Below, piece after piece: positions 1 to 11,844 of a stretch of DNA of 64,000 bases. The translations under genes were made by a program, and so were the position numbers. This stretch comes from Brachypodium distachyon (lineage: Eukaryota > Streptophyta > Magnoliopsida > Poales > Poaceae). Under the pieces are notes generated by a model, which was not told the DNA's origin, searched no databases, and worked only from the letters and a program-made list of their open reading frames with translations. The stretch spans positions 43,361,355 to 43,425,354 of the forward strand of contig NC_016131.3 of assembly GCF_000005505.3 (NCBI RefSeq), in the 5' to 3' direction. Every line of letters begins with the position of its first letter. Position 1 is the first letter of the stretch.

Positions 1-74
1 TTCATAGGAGAATCCACGGCCACTTGCCTCAGTCTTCACTTCTCTTGCACACGTCCCTTTTGATTAAGATAATA

Positions 75-110
75 CTCCCTCCGTTCTGAAATAAGTGAGG
101 AGGAGTACTT
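75..110. repeat. Partial Stowaway-type MITE terminus
   Basis: A CTCCCTCCGTTC terminus preceded by TA is visible, but no matching inverted end was found nearby. It is probably a truncated MITE. Confidence 0.4.
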
Positions 111-900
111 GATCTCCATACTGTTTACACTACACACATCTTATTTTTCCAAAAGCGTACGAAACACCCATAGTGAACTATTTATTGCTAAGAGAAAAGT
201 ACAGTTAAACTACGAAACAAATGAGAAGGGGCAGAGTATTAGAAACAAAGGCCGGGAACAAAAAGGGTCAAACTACACGTACTGTCCTTTTTTTTTCTCG
301 ACAGAGATGTATGAATAATCTTGCAAAAAAAAATGTACCAATGTGTGCAATGTACACGTACTGCCTACTACCTACGATGTTTGGGACAAGTAAAATAGGA
401 AATGTCAGTATGCAAGGCCCACGGGAACCCTTCCCCGACAACAACAGCAGCATTTGTTGAGAAGAACTTGGGCCAACAGTATTGCGACAAGCCCATCAAC
501 GCGTTAGCTGCGGCGGAAGGAGACGGCCCGGGTCGTCCACCACAATAATATCACCTCGTCATGACCTAATCGAAATCAGGTTGGATGTATCAGAATATGT
601 TGATCGAATTTAATTTGAATGAAGAAAAGTTATGCTCCTTATATTTTGAAACCGAGCAACCATAGCAGGCTATCATGGTTTTGTGCATGACCGGTAGCTT
701 TTTTTTTTTGGCAGGTACATGACCGGTAGCATTGCATATGCTCCTAGTCGTTAAGTAGGCACTAAATTATTGCCATGTCGAAAAACATGTGGAAGCAGAA
801 CATTCAGCTTCTTTACAACACCAGCAGATGGCTGGTAAAATATACTAATACAAGGATTACGCATCAAGTAGTAACTCTCCATGGCTCGACCCCCACACCG

Positions 901-923
901 CCCCCCCCCCCCCCCCCCCCCCC
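901..923. repeat. C23 homopolymer tract
   Basis: An uninterrupted run of 23 C follows a C-rich lead-in from about 891. Such a tract is prone to replication slippage and to sequencing error. The 82-residue plus-strand ORF across it encodes polyproline only because of this run. Confidence 0.9.
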
Positions 924-1096
924 GAATTTACAAGCGCAACAGGACTGCAAATCGCATCTTGCACCAAATTATCTGCTTTGGCCGTTGGCCTGGAATACAC
1001 CGGCAAAGCGCCAAACAGTGTGAACAAAATCTCACGGCCGAATAAACCTATTCTAACATGATGCTCTACACTTCTACAGGCTAATGCCAGTTCACG

Positions 1097-1102
1097 TTTA
1101 TT
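1097..1102 (-). terminator. Candidate poly(A) signal of the fructokinase gene
   Basis: AATAAA lies on the minus strand about 40 nt past the fructokinase stop codon at 1142-1144. It is the nearest canonical signal, but plant poly(A) signals are loose, so this is only a candidate. Confidence 0.35.
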
Positions 1103-1141
1103 TATACAACAACCAAGATCCGAACAGCGTGCGTGACTTAC

Positions 1142-4100
1142 TTAAGCAACAACATCGATCAGGGCATCAGCCACTTGCTGTCGGGTGGGCATTGCAGGGA
1201 TTGCTCCTCTCTCTGTCACAGTGAGAGCTCCACAGACATTTGCAAACTTCAGGGCTTCTCTCAGTCGATCTTCATCCTGTTTAGGCCACGACAGTAAAAT
1301 ATGATTAGCAATATAAATGCACTTTCAAACAATTAATAAAATTGATAAGAGGTTAGAAAACATGGTGGTTCTCTCATTGCTTGGAAAACTAAGAAGCGTT
1401 CCAGACTTCCAGTGTAGAAGCTGAGTTGTGAGTAAATAAGAGAACCACATAAACAACTTGGCTCCTGTGGTTATGTGATAATTTTTCCAAACGTTGTGGT
1501 TTTGTGTGACTATTGTCTCAGACATTGGGGACTTGGGGTGCCTCGATATTTAACCATCAAACTGTACCATGTCTGGAGTGAGTAGTATGGATGTGTCACA
1601 CAATTGGCGCAAATACTTGTAGATCACTATGTTTACAATATAAGTAGCTCTCCTCCATTTCCTTTTATAAGGCTTGATTGATCAAGCACAGGAACTAAGG
1701 ACGGCGTGAAACCAAGAGAAATGACAATGTTATCCACATCTTTAAAGTTGCATGCACACCTTCTATTTTCAAGATCGCAAAAATGTATGCCTTATATTTT
1801 GAAATCAAGGACAGTTTTTTTTCTAGGAGTAGCTATTAGTTCCAAGGTCATAGTGACACTGCAGAGATTTTGATTCAACAATTGCTTTTATGCTCATATT
1901 TGCATTTGCATGTACTCTCTCCGTTCCATAATTCTTGTCCCTGTTTTAGTTCAGTTTTGTACTAAAACAGCGACAAGAATTATGGGACGGAGGGAGTATG
2001 TCACTAATGAGTAATTTGCTATTCAGATGTTTTGGGCGGTTTATGTAGACAGCATCTGTTGTTAAAAATCTTCAAAGATGAAATGTTCGAGGAAATTGTG
2101 AAGGATCGCAATCTGTTAGTGCTGGAATTATTAGCATACAGATGCACTAGCCACCCCTACTGTGCTGGCATGGTAGCTTTTGGCTGTCCATTCCACCCCT
2201 ACCGAACCACGGAAGGGCACCTTCATTGATCATTCTCATGACCTGATGGATCTGGAAGCAGCGAAACGCTGCCGTCTTCCACAACATGGCGCTGGATTGC
2301 ATAGCACTGTTCAACACGATCAAGGTCGACACCCGATTGTGGGTGAGGGCAGACCGATGGGGCTAGAACCGTTGCTCCCAGCAGTGCTTAGTGCTTAGGT
2401 GCTAGCGTCGTAAATATGGGGGTTGCCCTTCTTTGGGCTTGTAAACACTTTTCTTTTATCATTGAGGCGAAAAGCTTTTTGCATTTTCTTGAAGAGTTTT
2501 TTATGATACCCTTTTGAAAAGTATGCACTACCCACTAGCCCACTAGGCATGGACAAACATTTTTTTTCCTCACTCGGTTTGTTGGGAGTTGTGACATTTA
2601 CAGTTTCAGTATTGTAAGTCATCGAGAAAAACAGATACAGAATATCGAGATTGATTGGGATTGTCAACTTTATGGTTGCCTGTTCAGCTGCTCAGCCTTC
2701 AGCATATTATGCATACCTTTCTCTATAGTTATTTACTACTCCCTCCGTTTAACATTGTACTAAACCAAAGACACTTGTTATGGATCGGAGGGAGTACTAC
2801 ATATTCTGTAAAAGTAACAAAAATATCCATCGCCTCGTCGTTTGAAAATCATTCGATACTCCCATCTACTCCCTCCATTCCTTAAAGATTGGCATATTAG
2901 GTTTCATTAAGACAAGGCTTTGACCACAAATTACTATATTAAAATGTGGTTTATATGTCATGAAACCACAAGTATCATGAAGTACTTTCGATAACGAATC
3001 TAGCGATACTAATTTTATGTCATATAAAACACATCTTGATATAGTAATTTGTGGTCAAAGCCTTGTCTTAATGAAACCTAATATGCCAATATTTAAGGAA
3101 CGGAGGGAGTATAATAAACAATTAAACATTCAGGAATAATTTTGCATTTCTCACTCACTATACCACTCTACAACCTGAAATGAAGACAAAAAGAATGCAA
3201 TTCCATATTCTGGCAGTACTAATCATATACCTGAAGGATTGAAAAATCCACCGCTAGCTGGGACAGTATTCCAGCAACAAACGCATCCCCAGCACCAGTC
3301 GTGTCAACAGCTGCTACCTTTAATCCACCAACTCTCCCACTAAGTTCCTGTTGTTTACATTAACAATAATTCTTATTACATAGCCTTACTTCACAAGATC
3401 AGCAAGTGGTGCAGGAAATAATGGGTATGGTAATCTCCACCCTAAAGGTCTGAACATGTTCATAACAGATACATAGTTATATTACTTGAGAAAAAGAGGA
3501 GTCTCCCGAGGCAAATTAGCTAGGACCACTCGACTAAGCAAATTGGGTTCGTATCCTCCCTTCTACTACGATGTAGGAGGGGAGCAATATCTGCTCCATG
3601 CCACATTTTTCTACTGAAGGAAAGAATGGTATTAAATGCTGTATGACTATGGCATTTGTCACACAGCCAAGTAAGTTCCTAGGGCTGCGGCAAAGGGGAT
3701 CCTTTCTCTCCCATGATTTTTAATATTGTAGTAGATACCCTTAATGTTTTGATTAAGATTGCTCAAGCTCAAGGGCTTGATAAAGGCTTAGTACCTAATT
3801 TAGTTGATGATGGGCTTACAATGTTGCAGTATGCTGATGACACCATCTTCTTGTTTGATGGGGATTTAGGTGGAGCCAGAAATTTAAAGTTTATATTATG
3901 TATATTGAGCACTTGACTGGCTTGAAGATTAACTTTCATAAGAGTGAAATTTACTGTGTTGGTGATGCAATAGACCAGAGTAGTGAGCTAGCTCAGATTT
4001 TTACCTGTAAAATTGGGACTGTTCCTTTTAAATATTTAGGCATTCCGGTTCATAATAGAAAGCTTAGCAACTCAGATTGGAAAGCAACTGAGGACAAGGT

Positions 4101-7100
4101 AGAGGGTAAACTTAGTTGTTGGAATTTTGGAAAGGGAAGCTGCTTTCCTCAGGTGGTAGTTTAGTGCTGTTGAATTCTATTTTAAGTCATGTGACTTCTT
4201 ACATGATGTCCTTGTATATTTTACCTAAGGGTGTTAAGAAACGTAGTGATTTTTTCCAGGCTAGACTTTTATGGCAGGAGGACCAAGGGGTTAAAAAGTA
4301 TCACCTTGTGGGCTGGCCAACAGTGTGCCAACCCAAAGAACAAGGGGGTTTAGGTGTGGTTGATCTGACAATTAAGAATATTGGTTTTCTGGGCAAGTGC
4401 TTATGGAGATTAGAAAATGAGGAAGGTTTATGGCAGCAATTATTAAGAGCTAAATACATAAGGAAAGGTACTTTAGGGCACTGTGAGAAGAAACAGGGCC
4501 AATCCCAGTTTTGGAATGGCCTTATGCAGGTTAAGGATATTTTCTCTAAGTTTTGTATTAGGATGGTTGGGGAATGGTAGGAGAACCAGATTTTGGGAGG
4601 ATCTATGGCTAGGTGATCTTCCCTTACAAGATAGATACCCCAGATTGTGCTGTATTTTTGTCAACCAAAATATTACTGTACATGAGGTGTTTAGTCCGGG
4701 GTTGCAGAACCTGTCATTTAGAAGGAATTTCAGTTCTGAAACTTTTCCTATGTGACAAGATTTGTTAACCTTTTGCTCTTCAGTACATCTAAATAGTGAG
4801 AATTATAGATGTAAATGGATTCTAGAGAAAGATGGCCAGTTTTCTGTCAAATCCTTTTAAAATGCACTTATTACTCATAGAGTAAGGTTCCCCTTTAAGC
4901 ATTTCTGGAAGCTTAAGCTTCCCCTTAAGTAAGTTTTCATGTGGCTAGTGCATAAGGCTCAGATTGGCATTGCTGAACTGTGCTGCGCTGAACTTATTTT
5001 ATAATCTGCTTTGGAAAATACACAAGGAAGTAGAGAAAAGTTGGTTAGCCAAACACGAAAATAGTGAAAAGTGGGTGAAAAAAACGGGATTATGATAATC
5101 CCCCACAATGCCAAACGGAGCCTAAGAAGAGTATATTGACTAGAGATGTACTTTTGAATAGAAGATGGAAGGGTCCAAAAGAATGTGTTTTTTGTGTGCA
5201 GAATGAAAGTATTGATCATCTGTTCCTAGAATGTGCTTTAGCTAGGTTTGTATGGACTGTGGTTAGCTGTGCTTTTGGGATAAGCCACCGGCCTAAGTCT
5301 ATGCAACAGCTGGAGAAATGGGTTTTAAATTTTCATGCTCCTATTCGTCCTGCTGTGGCAATAGGAGCTGATGCACTGTGTTGGTCTATATGGAAAGCTC
5401 GAAATGCTGCCTGCTTTCAACGTATTTTCCCTAGTGATCCATCTAGCTTGATTTTTTCTATTTGTCATTGGCTGGAATACTGGGTGGGCTTACAAAGTCT
5501 AAGGCTCGACAACAGCTATTTGACGCGGCATCGCTTCTGAGGATGGTGGCAGCCGAAGCTATTGACAGAACTCATGGCTGGGGTGTGTTGCATCGCCTTG
5601 AAGGATGATCGTGGTTGTAGACATTTTTTAGCACTAGTTGGTTGGTGAGGACTTCCAGTTCTTCTATTTGCTATCTAGATGTTTTGTAACTTCACAGACT
5701 GGGCTGGGTCCTGGTTGTGCTTTAATTTTCTGTTGAAAACCTCGATACCCTGTGGACAAGCGGTTTCATGAATGAAACGGGAGCGCGGCTCCTTTCTCTA
5801 AAAAAAAGTAAGTCCCTAGGAGATATGAGGAAAAAGAGAGGCTGCATCCCACTATTCTCTTACAAACGCAAGCTGTTGCATAATTGCAGCAAATTACCAA
5901 AGAGAGGAGGTAGTGATGAGTATAGAAAAGTTACCTTGGAATAATATCTACATCCATCTGCACCTTCAGTGACAAGGAGCAACTTCAGGTTCGGATGGAT
6001 AAGTTTCTTCACAACAGAATCATCATATGGATCCTCCCCATTTGTCAAAAAGGAAACCTCATCTTCACTTACCTATTTACAAAGCAGATACACAACCAAG
6101 ATAAATAAGTGTTCTGTGAACTCAAATAGCATGCAGGCAGCCTACTAACTGTTACCTTGATGATATCAGCAGTTTCCCATATGCTCAGGATACCATCTCT
6201 AGCACTTTCAGCTGATGCCCACAGTGGGAGCCTCAAATTTGGATCGTATGAAATTAATGCCCCGGCATCTTTAGCAACTTTTGAAGCTGCAATATGTGCA
6301 GTTTTACATGGCTCAGTTATCAGACTTATTGACCCATGGTGGAAGATTTTTGCCTAGCATGGTTAGTGTCAACTTGTCACAAACATATTACATGATTAAA
6401 CAAAGCAAATGGTACAGTAGTAAAGAAGCATATCATTGCCATAATATCAAACACCGTGTCATTTCCTCCTACCTTCCGTATAAGGTCGAGGTCAAGTTCT
6501 TTCTCTTCAAGCAGCATATCTGCACTTGGATTGCGATAAAACATAAATTCACGTTCACCATCACTTCGAAGTGTCACAAATGCCAAAGCTGTTCTAGCAT
6601 GAGGATCAAACAGCAATCCTTGATTGTTCACGTTATTCTCCTTCAGTATATCGGCTAGCATGTAACCAAATTCATCATCACCAACCTGCATGTGTTTAAT
6701 GATCATTTTAATTTTGATCTGTAAGAACACAAGGCATAGAAAACAAAAGAATGCATCGTGAGGTGAATGCAACTCTACATGGTAATGATACTGAGCGCAC
6801 ATCACACTTTAGGTCTCTATATCTAAATATAAATCATCTTCCTGAAAGGTCAAAAGATGCATATCCTCCTGGCATTTATTGTAGATGGGAGTATGAAATC
6901 AGTGTAACTGTTAAAATTGACAGGTATATTAGAAGTAAAGATGGAGAACAGGGACAACAAATTTTTACGTGGAAAACCCTTGCATGAAAAACCACAGGCA
7001 CACAGCACTGAACTTCACTATATCACTATATCAGGAGTGTTTATAAAACACAGGTATTTATAACGAGTCGTCAACTCATCTCGTGCGGCTTACTCGAGGT

Positions 7101-9156
7101 ATAAATAAGCGGCATGTATTCTGACTCTAGTCGAAGCAGAAACCTAATCCGCTCCGACAGAACCAGGCCTCTCATCATAAGAATTCGGATCCCATATTAA
7201 CAGCAATCCATAAATGCTCAGAACTTACTGCGAGTCATTCAAATTCTTCATATGAGTAATGGAAGTAGTAGATGAGTTTTCTGACAGTTTTGCAAGTTTA
7301 GGAAATCCCCCCACAAGGACCTAACTGAGACAAAGGCACAAAGCTACAAGTTTAGGATTCAATAATGTAATTTATTCAATGCTGATTGAGGGGCATATGC
7401 CAGTGTTAAAAAGACTGTATACCAAAATGATAAGTTGGCCCAAACTGATCTGCGTGTATTTTCCCTTTCTAGATTCCAGGCAGAAACAGGAAGAAAATAC
7501 TAGTACAAAATACCTTTCCAATGAAAGCTGATGATCCACCAAGACGAGCTATTCCGACTGCAACATTGGCAGGAGCGCCCCCTGGAGCCTTCTTAAAGGC
7601 TGGTGCATCTGCCAATGACACGCCACTGATCGTCGGGACGAAGTCGATCAGCAGTTCCCCAAAACACACCACATGTGGAGAATCGCTCGCCCCAGGGGTG
7701 CCATCACTGTTTAAAAGTGCTCTGGTACAAACTATGGTTGAAAATTGAACCAAACAGGATGATATCAAATTCACTGGCTTCGACAGCATAATATATTAAG
7801 TAACAAAACATTAACTTGGAAACTAATCGTCCTTTGTTTAAAAAAAAAGTAGATTGGTGTGAGCAACCAACCACAACCACTGCACATGTGAACCCACTTC
7901 GTCACAAAAATTCTCGGAATGATCACTACAGGCCAGCCGGACTATAACATTAGTGGTATACTACTATACTGCTATATTTATCTGGAGGTCTCTTATCTGG
8001 AAACATCATCCCAACAAAAAGACTTCCTTAAAACCACAAACAACAAAAGGACTTGCTACCCTGGTTAACAGAATATGCATGTCCAACCCAATTCGACTCT
8101 GCAAATTCGTTAAACAGTCTAGACACACCAAACCGGCCTCAATCTTCCAGAGCAGGCACAATTTTGCCATCCACATAATTACAAAACACTTCCCATGCAT
8201 GATGTCCCTACCTACACTCACAGCCACTAGTACACAATTTTCATACAGCACAGATATGGAAACCAACTTATCAAGAGCACACTTCATGCTTCCCAACCAT
8301 TCTAGCAGCAACTGACCCACAATTCTTTAGGGAAACATGCAACAAACTGTTAAAGTATATCAGGTTGTTCTGCAGTTCCGGTTGTTAGGCAGTTAGAAAC
8401 TAATGGTATCTCTACCAGTGTCTAGTCCTGGTGTAAGAAGGATAGGTATAAACATGTTGTAAGAGCCTAGATCACATCAATCGATCTAGGTACATATGTA
8501 TATTTACATGACTTTCGTATGTGTATGTTGCACCAAGCTGCATCAACTCTCTCTCCCCTGCCTGAGCATGCATGATTGTCTCATTTCACGGACTTCCAAA
8601 TATAGGACGAAAATCAAAGGTTCAGCCATTCATGTCTCACAACTTCACAAGTTAGGCATACTCAATTCTGTTTTTCTTTTCTGTCCCTCAACCAGAGTAT
8701 GCTACTCCAAAAACCGAAAGACAAACGAACTGTTTAAACCGTACAACTTTCATGCCCATGTCCGGAGATCCATCCACAAGGGGGGAACATATGTGTGCTA
8801 CACCTAGCTCACAACTCCTTGAACTACACAGCAGTGAGCAGTGTCACATTTCCCCAATCTCTTGAACTACACAACTCCTTGAACTACACCTAGCTCCCGG
8901 AACTACCTAAACAACGGCATCAAGTACCCGACCATAGACAGGTAGCAACTACCTGTAACCGTAAGAGTATCGTACACTCGTAACAGAAAGCATAGAATTG
9001 AAGCACGTGCATCGAGTAGCTACCTGCGGACGTCCGTAGCGGCGCGGGTGCGGCGGAGGAGAGGGATCGGAAGACGCGGCTGCCGCCGGCGCGAGGCAGA
9101 CGGGGGGAGGGGAGGCGGCCCGCAGCGCAGAGCGGAGGCGCCGCGCGGAGAGCCAT
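1142..9156 (-). CDS. Fructokinase, pfkB family, plastid type
   Basis: Phosphorylates fructose to fructose-6-phosphate using ATP. Seven exons fit GT-AG junctions in phase: 9024-9156, 7514-7719, 6473-6685, 6156-6353, 5935-6072, 3231-3347 and 1142-1276, giving 379 residues, slightly longer than cytosolic plant fructokinases. Residues 1-44 are rich in Ala, Arg, Pro and Ser with almost no acids, like a chloroplast transit peptide. The pfkB signature [10 protein letters not shown] starts near residue 91. The ATP/anion-hole motif DTTGAGDAF lies at 311-319, with D317 the expected catalytic base. The start is the first ATG of the GC-rich exon, and it joins exon 2 in frame only at CAG/GTAGCT. Intron 1 is about 1.3 kb; introns 5 and 6 carry a LINE and three MITEs. 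The plastid location is inferred from composition alone. Confidence 0.93.
1915..1996. mobile_element. Stowaway-type MITE in fructokinase intron 6
   Basis: An 82-bp near-perfect hairpin with CTCTCTCCGT/ACGGAGGGAG ends, flanked by TA on both sides (1913-1914 and 1997-1998). The TA duplication and ends are characteristic of Tc1/Mariner-derived MITEs. Confidence 0.88.
2739..2794. mobile_element. Short Stowaway-type MITE in intron 6
   Basis: A 56-bp element with CTCCCTCCGT and ATCGGAGGGAG ends and TA flanks (2737-2738, 2795-2796). It is unusually short, so probably internally deleted. Confidence 0.75.
2869..3109. mobile_element. Long-armed Stowaway-type MITE in intron 6
   Basis: A 241-bp element with TA flanks and CTCCCTCC ends. 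Its inverted arms run about 65 bp and include ATTGGCATATTAGGTTTC and the matching reverse complement near 3076-3095. It lies about 120 bp from the exon 6 donor. Confidence 0.9.
3684..5805 (+). mobile_element. 5'-truncated LINE (L1-like) in fructokinase intron 5, defective
   Basis: The insert is flanked by a 15-bp target duplication, AAGTAAGTTCCTAGG (3669-3683) and AAGTAAGTCCCTAGG (5806-5820), one mismatch apart, and ends in a short A run. It begins just before the conserved LRQGDP block of a non-LTR reverse transcriptase. YADD, the polymerase motif, is seen near 3831. The C-terminal zf-RVT-like region (CVFC...HLFLEC) is at 5183-5237. Frames break several times: one extra A in the LRQ/GDP codons near 3695, and shifts near 3900, 4120 and 4560, with a stop near 4755. 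It lies antisense to the host gene. A 167-bp MITE interrupts it at 4956-5122. Confidence 0.9.
4956..5122. mobile_element. Tourist-like MITE nested in the LINE
   Basis: A 167-bp insert with inverted ends GGCTCAGATTGGCATTG and GGCTCCGTTTGGCATTG (as reverse complement). It is flanked by TAA on both sides (4953-4955, 5123-5125), the 3-bp duplication typical of PIF/Harbinger elements. Dropping the insert and one TAA returns the LINE frame across the junction (VHK then KSILTRD), which fixes its boundaries. Confidence 0.85.
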
Positions 9157-9545
9157 GCGGGTGCGGGTGCAGGTGCGAGTCTGGCCTTATGGTTATGGGT
9201 ACGGGAAGAAAGTGAACGACGCGAGGTGAGCGAGCGCGTCGTCGGGCCGGCGGATCGTGCAGTGGCGGCGGACGGAGCCCTGGAAGAATGCGGCGGAGGA
9301 GGCGAGGCAAGCGAGCGGTGCCGGCCACCCGGGGGGGATTGATCTTTGCTGCTGGCCTGCTGCGTTGGCGAATAGCCGTCGCGACTGGCGAGTGGAGTGG
9401 CAGGCAGCAGGCTGGCAGCTTTGGTGCGGGTGTTCCCGTGAGACTCTTTGGCCGTCTGACGGTCGCGGTACACTGCGAAGTGCCGAACGGGCAGCGCTAG
9501 ATTGCTACAGCGGCTTTGCTAGAACGTAGAAAAAGGCGAAATATA
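9157..9545. other. Upstream region of the fructokinase gene
   Basis: GC-rich sequence directly 5' of the fructokinase ATG, probably the minus-strand 5' UTR and core promoter. ORFs on both strands here are composition artefacts. No clear TATA box was identified. Confidence 0.45.
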
Positions 9546-9660
9546 CTGCTCACTTCGGCCGGAATTACTTTTCAAAATATTATATATATCTAGACGTTTT
9601 TTAAACATTAATACATTCATATTTGACAAATTTGAGACAAGTAATATAGGTCGGAGAAAG
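9546..9660. mobile_element. Degenerate Stowaway-like MITE
   Basis: Diverged ends CTGCTCACTTCGGCCGGAAT and, inverted, CTTTCTCCGACCTATATTAC, with TA on each side (9544-9545, 9661-9662). An AT-rich interior of 115 bp total supports an old Mariner-type MITE close to the fructokinase promoter. Confidence 0.5.
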
Positions 9661-9667
9661 TACAACC

Positions 9668-10299
9668 TCTATAGACGGGAGGATTGACGCCCTGCTGATG
9701 GCTTTACGTGTCTATATCTTAGCCGTTCTTGTGGTTTTATCCTCGCCGTTCATGGATTTTCTATTTCCCGGTGGGCCGACGTGGTGTTTTGGAAAACTTC
9801 GAGAGGAATGAAGCAACCAATCACTTTATCCCGTAGCTGCTCCTCACAGACCTGAGATTAGACAGGTATCAAGAGGCAAATTGGAGTTTAGATCGGGAGA
9901 AGCAGAGAGAATGAGTGACGGGGAAAGAAACAAGGAAGGATAGATATCGGGAGAGGTAGAGAGAGATTGAGACATGCAGCAAGGTAGGGAGCTGCAGAAA
10001 TCATAGGAGGGAAATCACAACAGGGAAATCACCGCGACGAACGGCGCCAGAGGATGCTGCAGAAATTGCAGGAGGGAGTTGCCCATCGGAGGGCAGCGCT
10101 AGATCACCATGTTGCCAGGAAGTGGTGCGGCGGAGGGGCCTCGCGCCGCCTGGAAGTGGAGCCGGAGGGGGATACGCCGCCTAAATAGGGCTGCCGAATG
10201 GAGCCGCGCTGGAGATGGTTGCGTGGAGGGTCTGCAGCCTGCCGCTCGTCCGTTAGGGCTCACGGCCAGCAACGCGGCAAAGCGCGTTAGGTCATCTAG
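9668..10299 (+). mobile_element. Small Helitron-like element
   Basis: The 3' end shows the Helitron pattern: a short hairpin AACGCG-GCAAAG-CGCGTT, then AGGTCAT and a terminal CTAG followed by host T. A plausible TC start (TCTATAGACGGGAGG) lies at 9668, although the base before it is C, not the expected A. No helicase is encoded, so it would be non-autonomous. The interior is GC-rich, with an open frame at 10109-10324 that I do not recognise. Confidence 0.45.
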
Positions 10300-11255
10300 T
10301 TACCGTTGGAGACACACGCCTTAAATCATGCTATGACACTCAAAAGAGTTTTTTCAAGGCATAGGATACACGCAGCCACAATCTACGAACGATTACAAAA
10401 TCACTAAATCTGAGTCATTTACAACACTGAAGATGATGGGAGAAAAATAGACTGAAAGATAACTAACATCTCAAGTCCAACATAATCTATTGTGCAATTG
10501 ACATGTGAGTCGAGGCATTAATTTCGGAATTCTTTTCTTCAACCATCGAGCATCTGGTACCATCTGTTCCTTGTCATATTTGTGTAGCAAAGACCGTGAC
10601 TACGGAATGATATAACCTACGGAATTGAGGAGTCTCTTTTGTTAAATGTAATATTATCTTGACACAAATCTGTTGACCTGCACTTGCTCCCGCTAAGATT
10701 TTGGCTACATGACCCCATTAAACCAATAATCCAATTTCGGAAGAGACTGAATAATATTTATGAGGTGGTAAAGTATTGAAAGAAAGACAAAGTATGTGGT
10801 AATTACCATGTGAAATGACCAACGATTTATTGCTCTCACAAGAATAGTATGGCCAAAAAAATAAACTTGCTAAGCACCATCCCTGCAAGATGCCTCGTTC
10901 CCAAACTTGTTACTTTGAAATTTTGTCATGTTTGTGAAACCACAAATTCATAACCATCATGTTCTAGACAAGACACAAGGTTTCCCTCCAACATGTTAGT
11001 TTGACTATCAAATATGGCCCTCACACCATAAGAAAAATGTATGCAGTCAATGAGTGACAGGTTGAAATACAACAAACCATAATTGACATGCAAGCGGCAA
11101 CCTATGAAACCTGCCTGCAAGTGTAGATAGTGTCAATCTAGACATCTAATAGACTAATAAACCTTTTTACTTGCGTTTGGTATAAACTGCCTTCAGATAT
11201 ATATACTTTTGATAACTTTTTGGAAGATGGGTATTTTTCTTATATTTTTTTGGTA
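10300..11255. other. AT-rich intergenic sequence
   Basis: No gene, RNA or clear element end was seen. Short ORFs have no recognisable motif. Confidence 0.5.
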
Positions 11256-11445
11256 CTCCCTCCGTTCCATTAAACAACTCATATTTTTTTCTATTTGTTC
11301 CCTCATATATTCCCGCTATCAGCCAATAAGTGTTCATGCTCATTTATTCCTAAATCAACTTGGTTTGGCGGACACTAGAAATGAGAGCTTATCTTGATTG
11401 AAGTGCACAAATTTATATGAGTTGTTTATGAAATGTACTAGCGAG
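11256..11445. mobile_element. Degenerate Stowaway-like MITE
   Basis: The left end CTCCCTCCGTTCCATTAAAC pairs with a decayed right end read inverted as CTCGCTAGTACATTTCATAA. Both arms carry ACAACTCATAT, and TA flanks both sides. The element is 190 bp. Confidence 0.55.
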
Positions 11446-11468
11446 TATTTAGTTTATGTTTGTCTTAA

Positions 11469-11820
11469 ATGCCAAAAACCTCGGAACAACAAAAAATATT
11501 GTTGGTGAAATGTGTTCCTTTTGTGAAAAATGTTGCTGGAGGTTTGTTTCTAATGCCTAAAGCTTGCTGGACTGAGTTTGCTCTTGTCCAAATATTGTTG
11601 GAATTAGTTTTTTATGCCCAAAACTTCATGTAGTGAGTATGTTCTGATCCAAATAGGTGCTGGCATTATTTTTGGATGCCTAAAACTTGTTGGAATGAGT
11701 TTGCTATTTTCCTATATGTTCCTGGAAATACATTGCGGTGCCTAGAACTTGATGTAAAGAGTTATTTTCTTGTCAAAGCTATTATTATAATTATTCTCAA
11801 ATGCATACAACTTATGGCTG
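11469..11820. repeat. Degenerate tandem repeat, about 62-bp unit, six copies
   Basis: A unit beginning ATGCCTAAAACTTG(T)TGGA, followed by ATGAGTTTGCT and an AATATTGTTGGAA-like half, recurs with starts near 11469, 11553, 11614, 11676, 11738 and 11801. Spacing is 61-63 bp after the first step of 84. It ends about 25 bp from the 3' terminus of the next Helitron-like element. Confidence 0.65.
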
Positions 11821-11844
11821 AGATGGCCACACTTTATGGCAATA

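Larger units (their letters stand above)
1..1080. other. Intergenic flank downstream of the fructokinase gene
   Basis: No gene is supported here. Short ORFs on both strands lack domains and look random. The stretch holds one lone Stowaway-like terminus near position 75 and a long C homopolymer at 901-923. The fructokinase transcript probably ends near the right side of this interval. Confidence 0.6.

Noticed and set aside
775..1023. 82-codon polyproline ORF
   Set aside because: Created by the C23 tract, with no similarity to a known protein.
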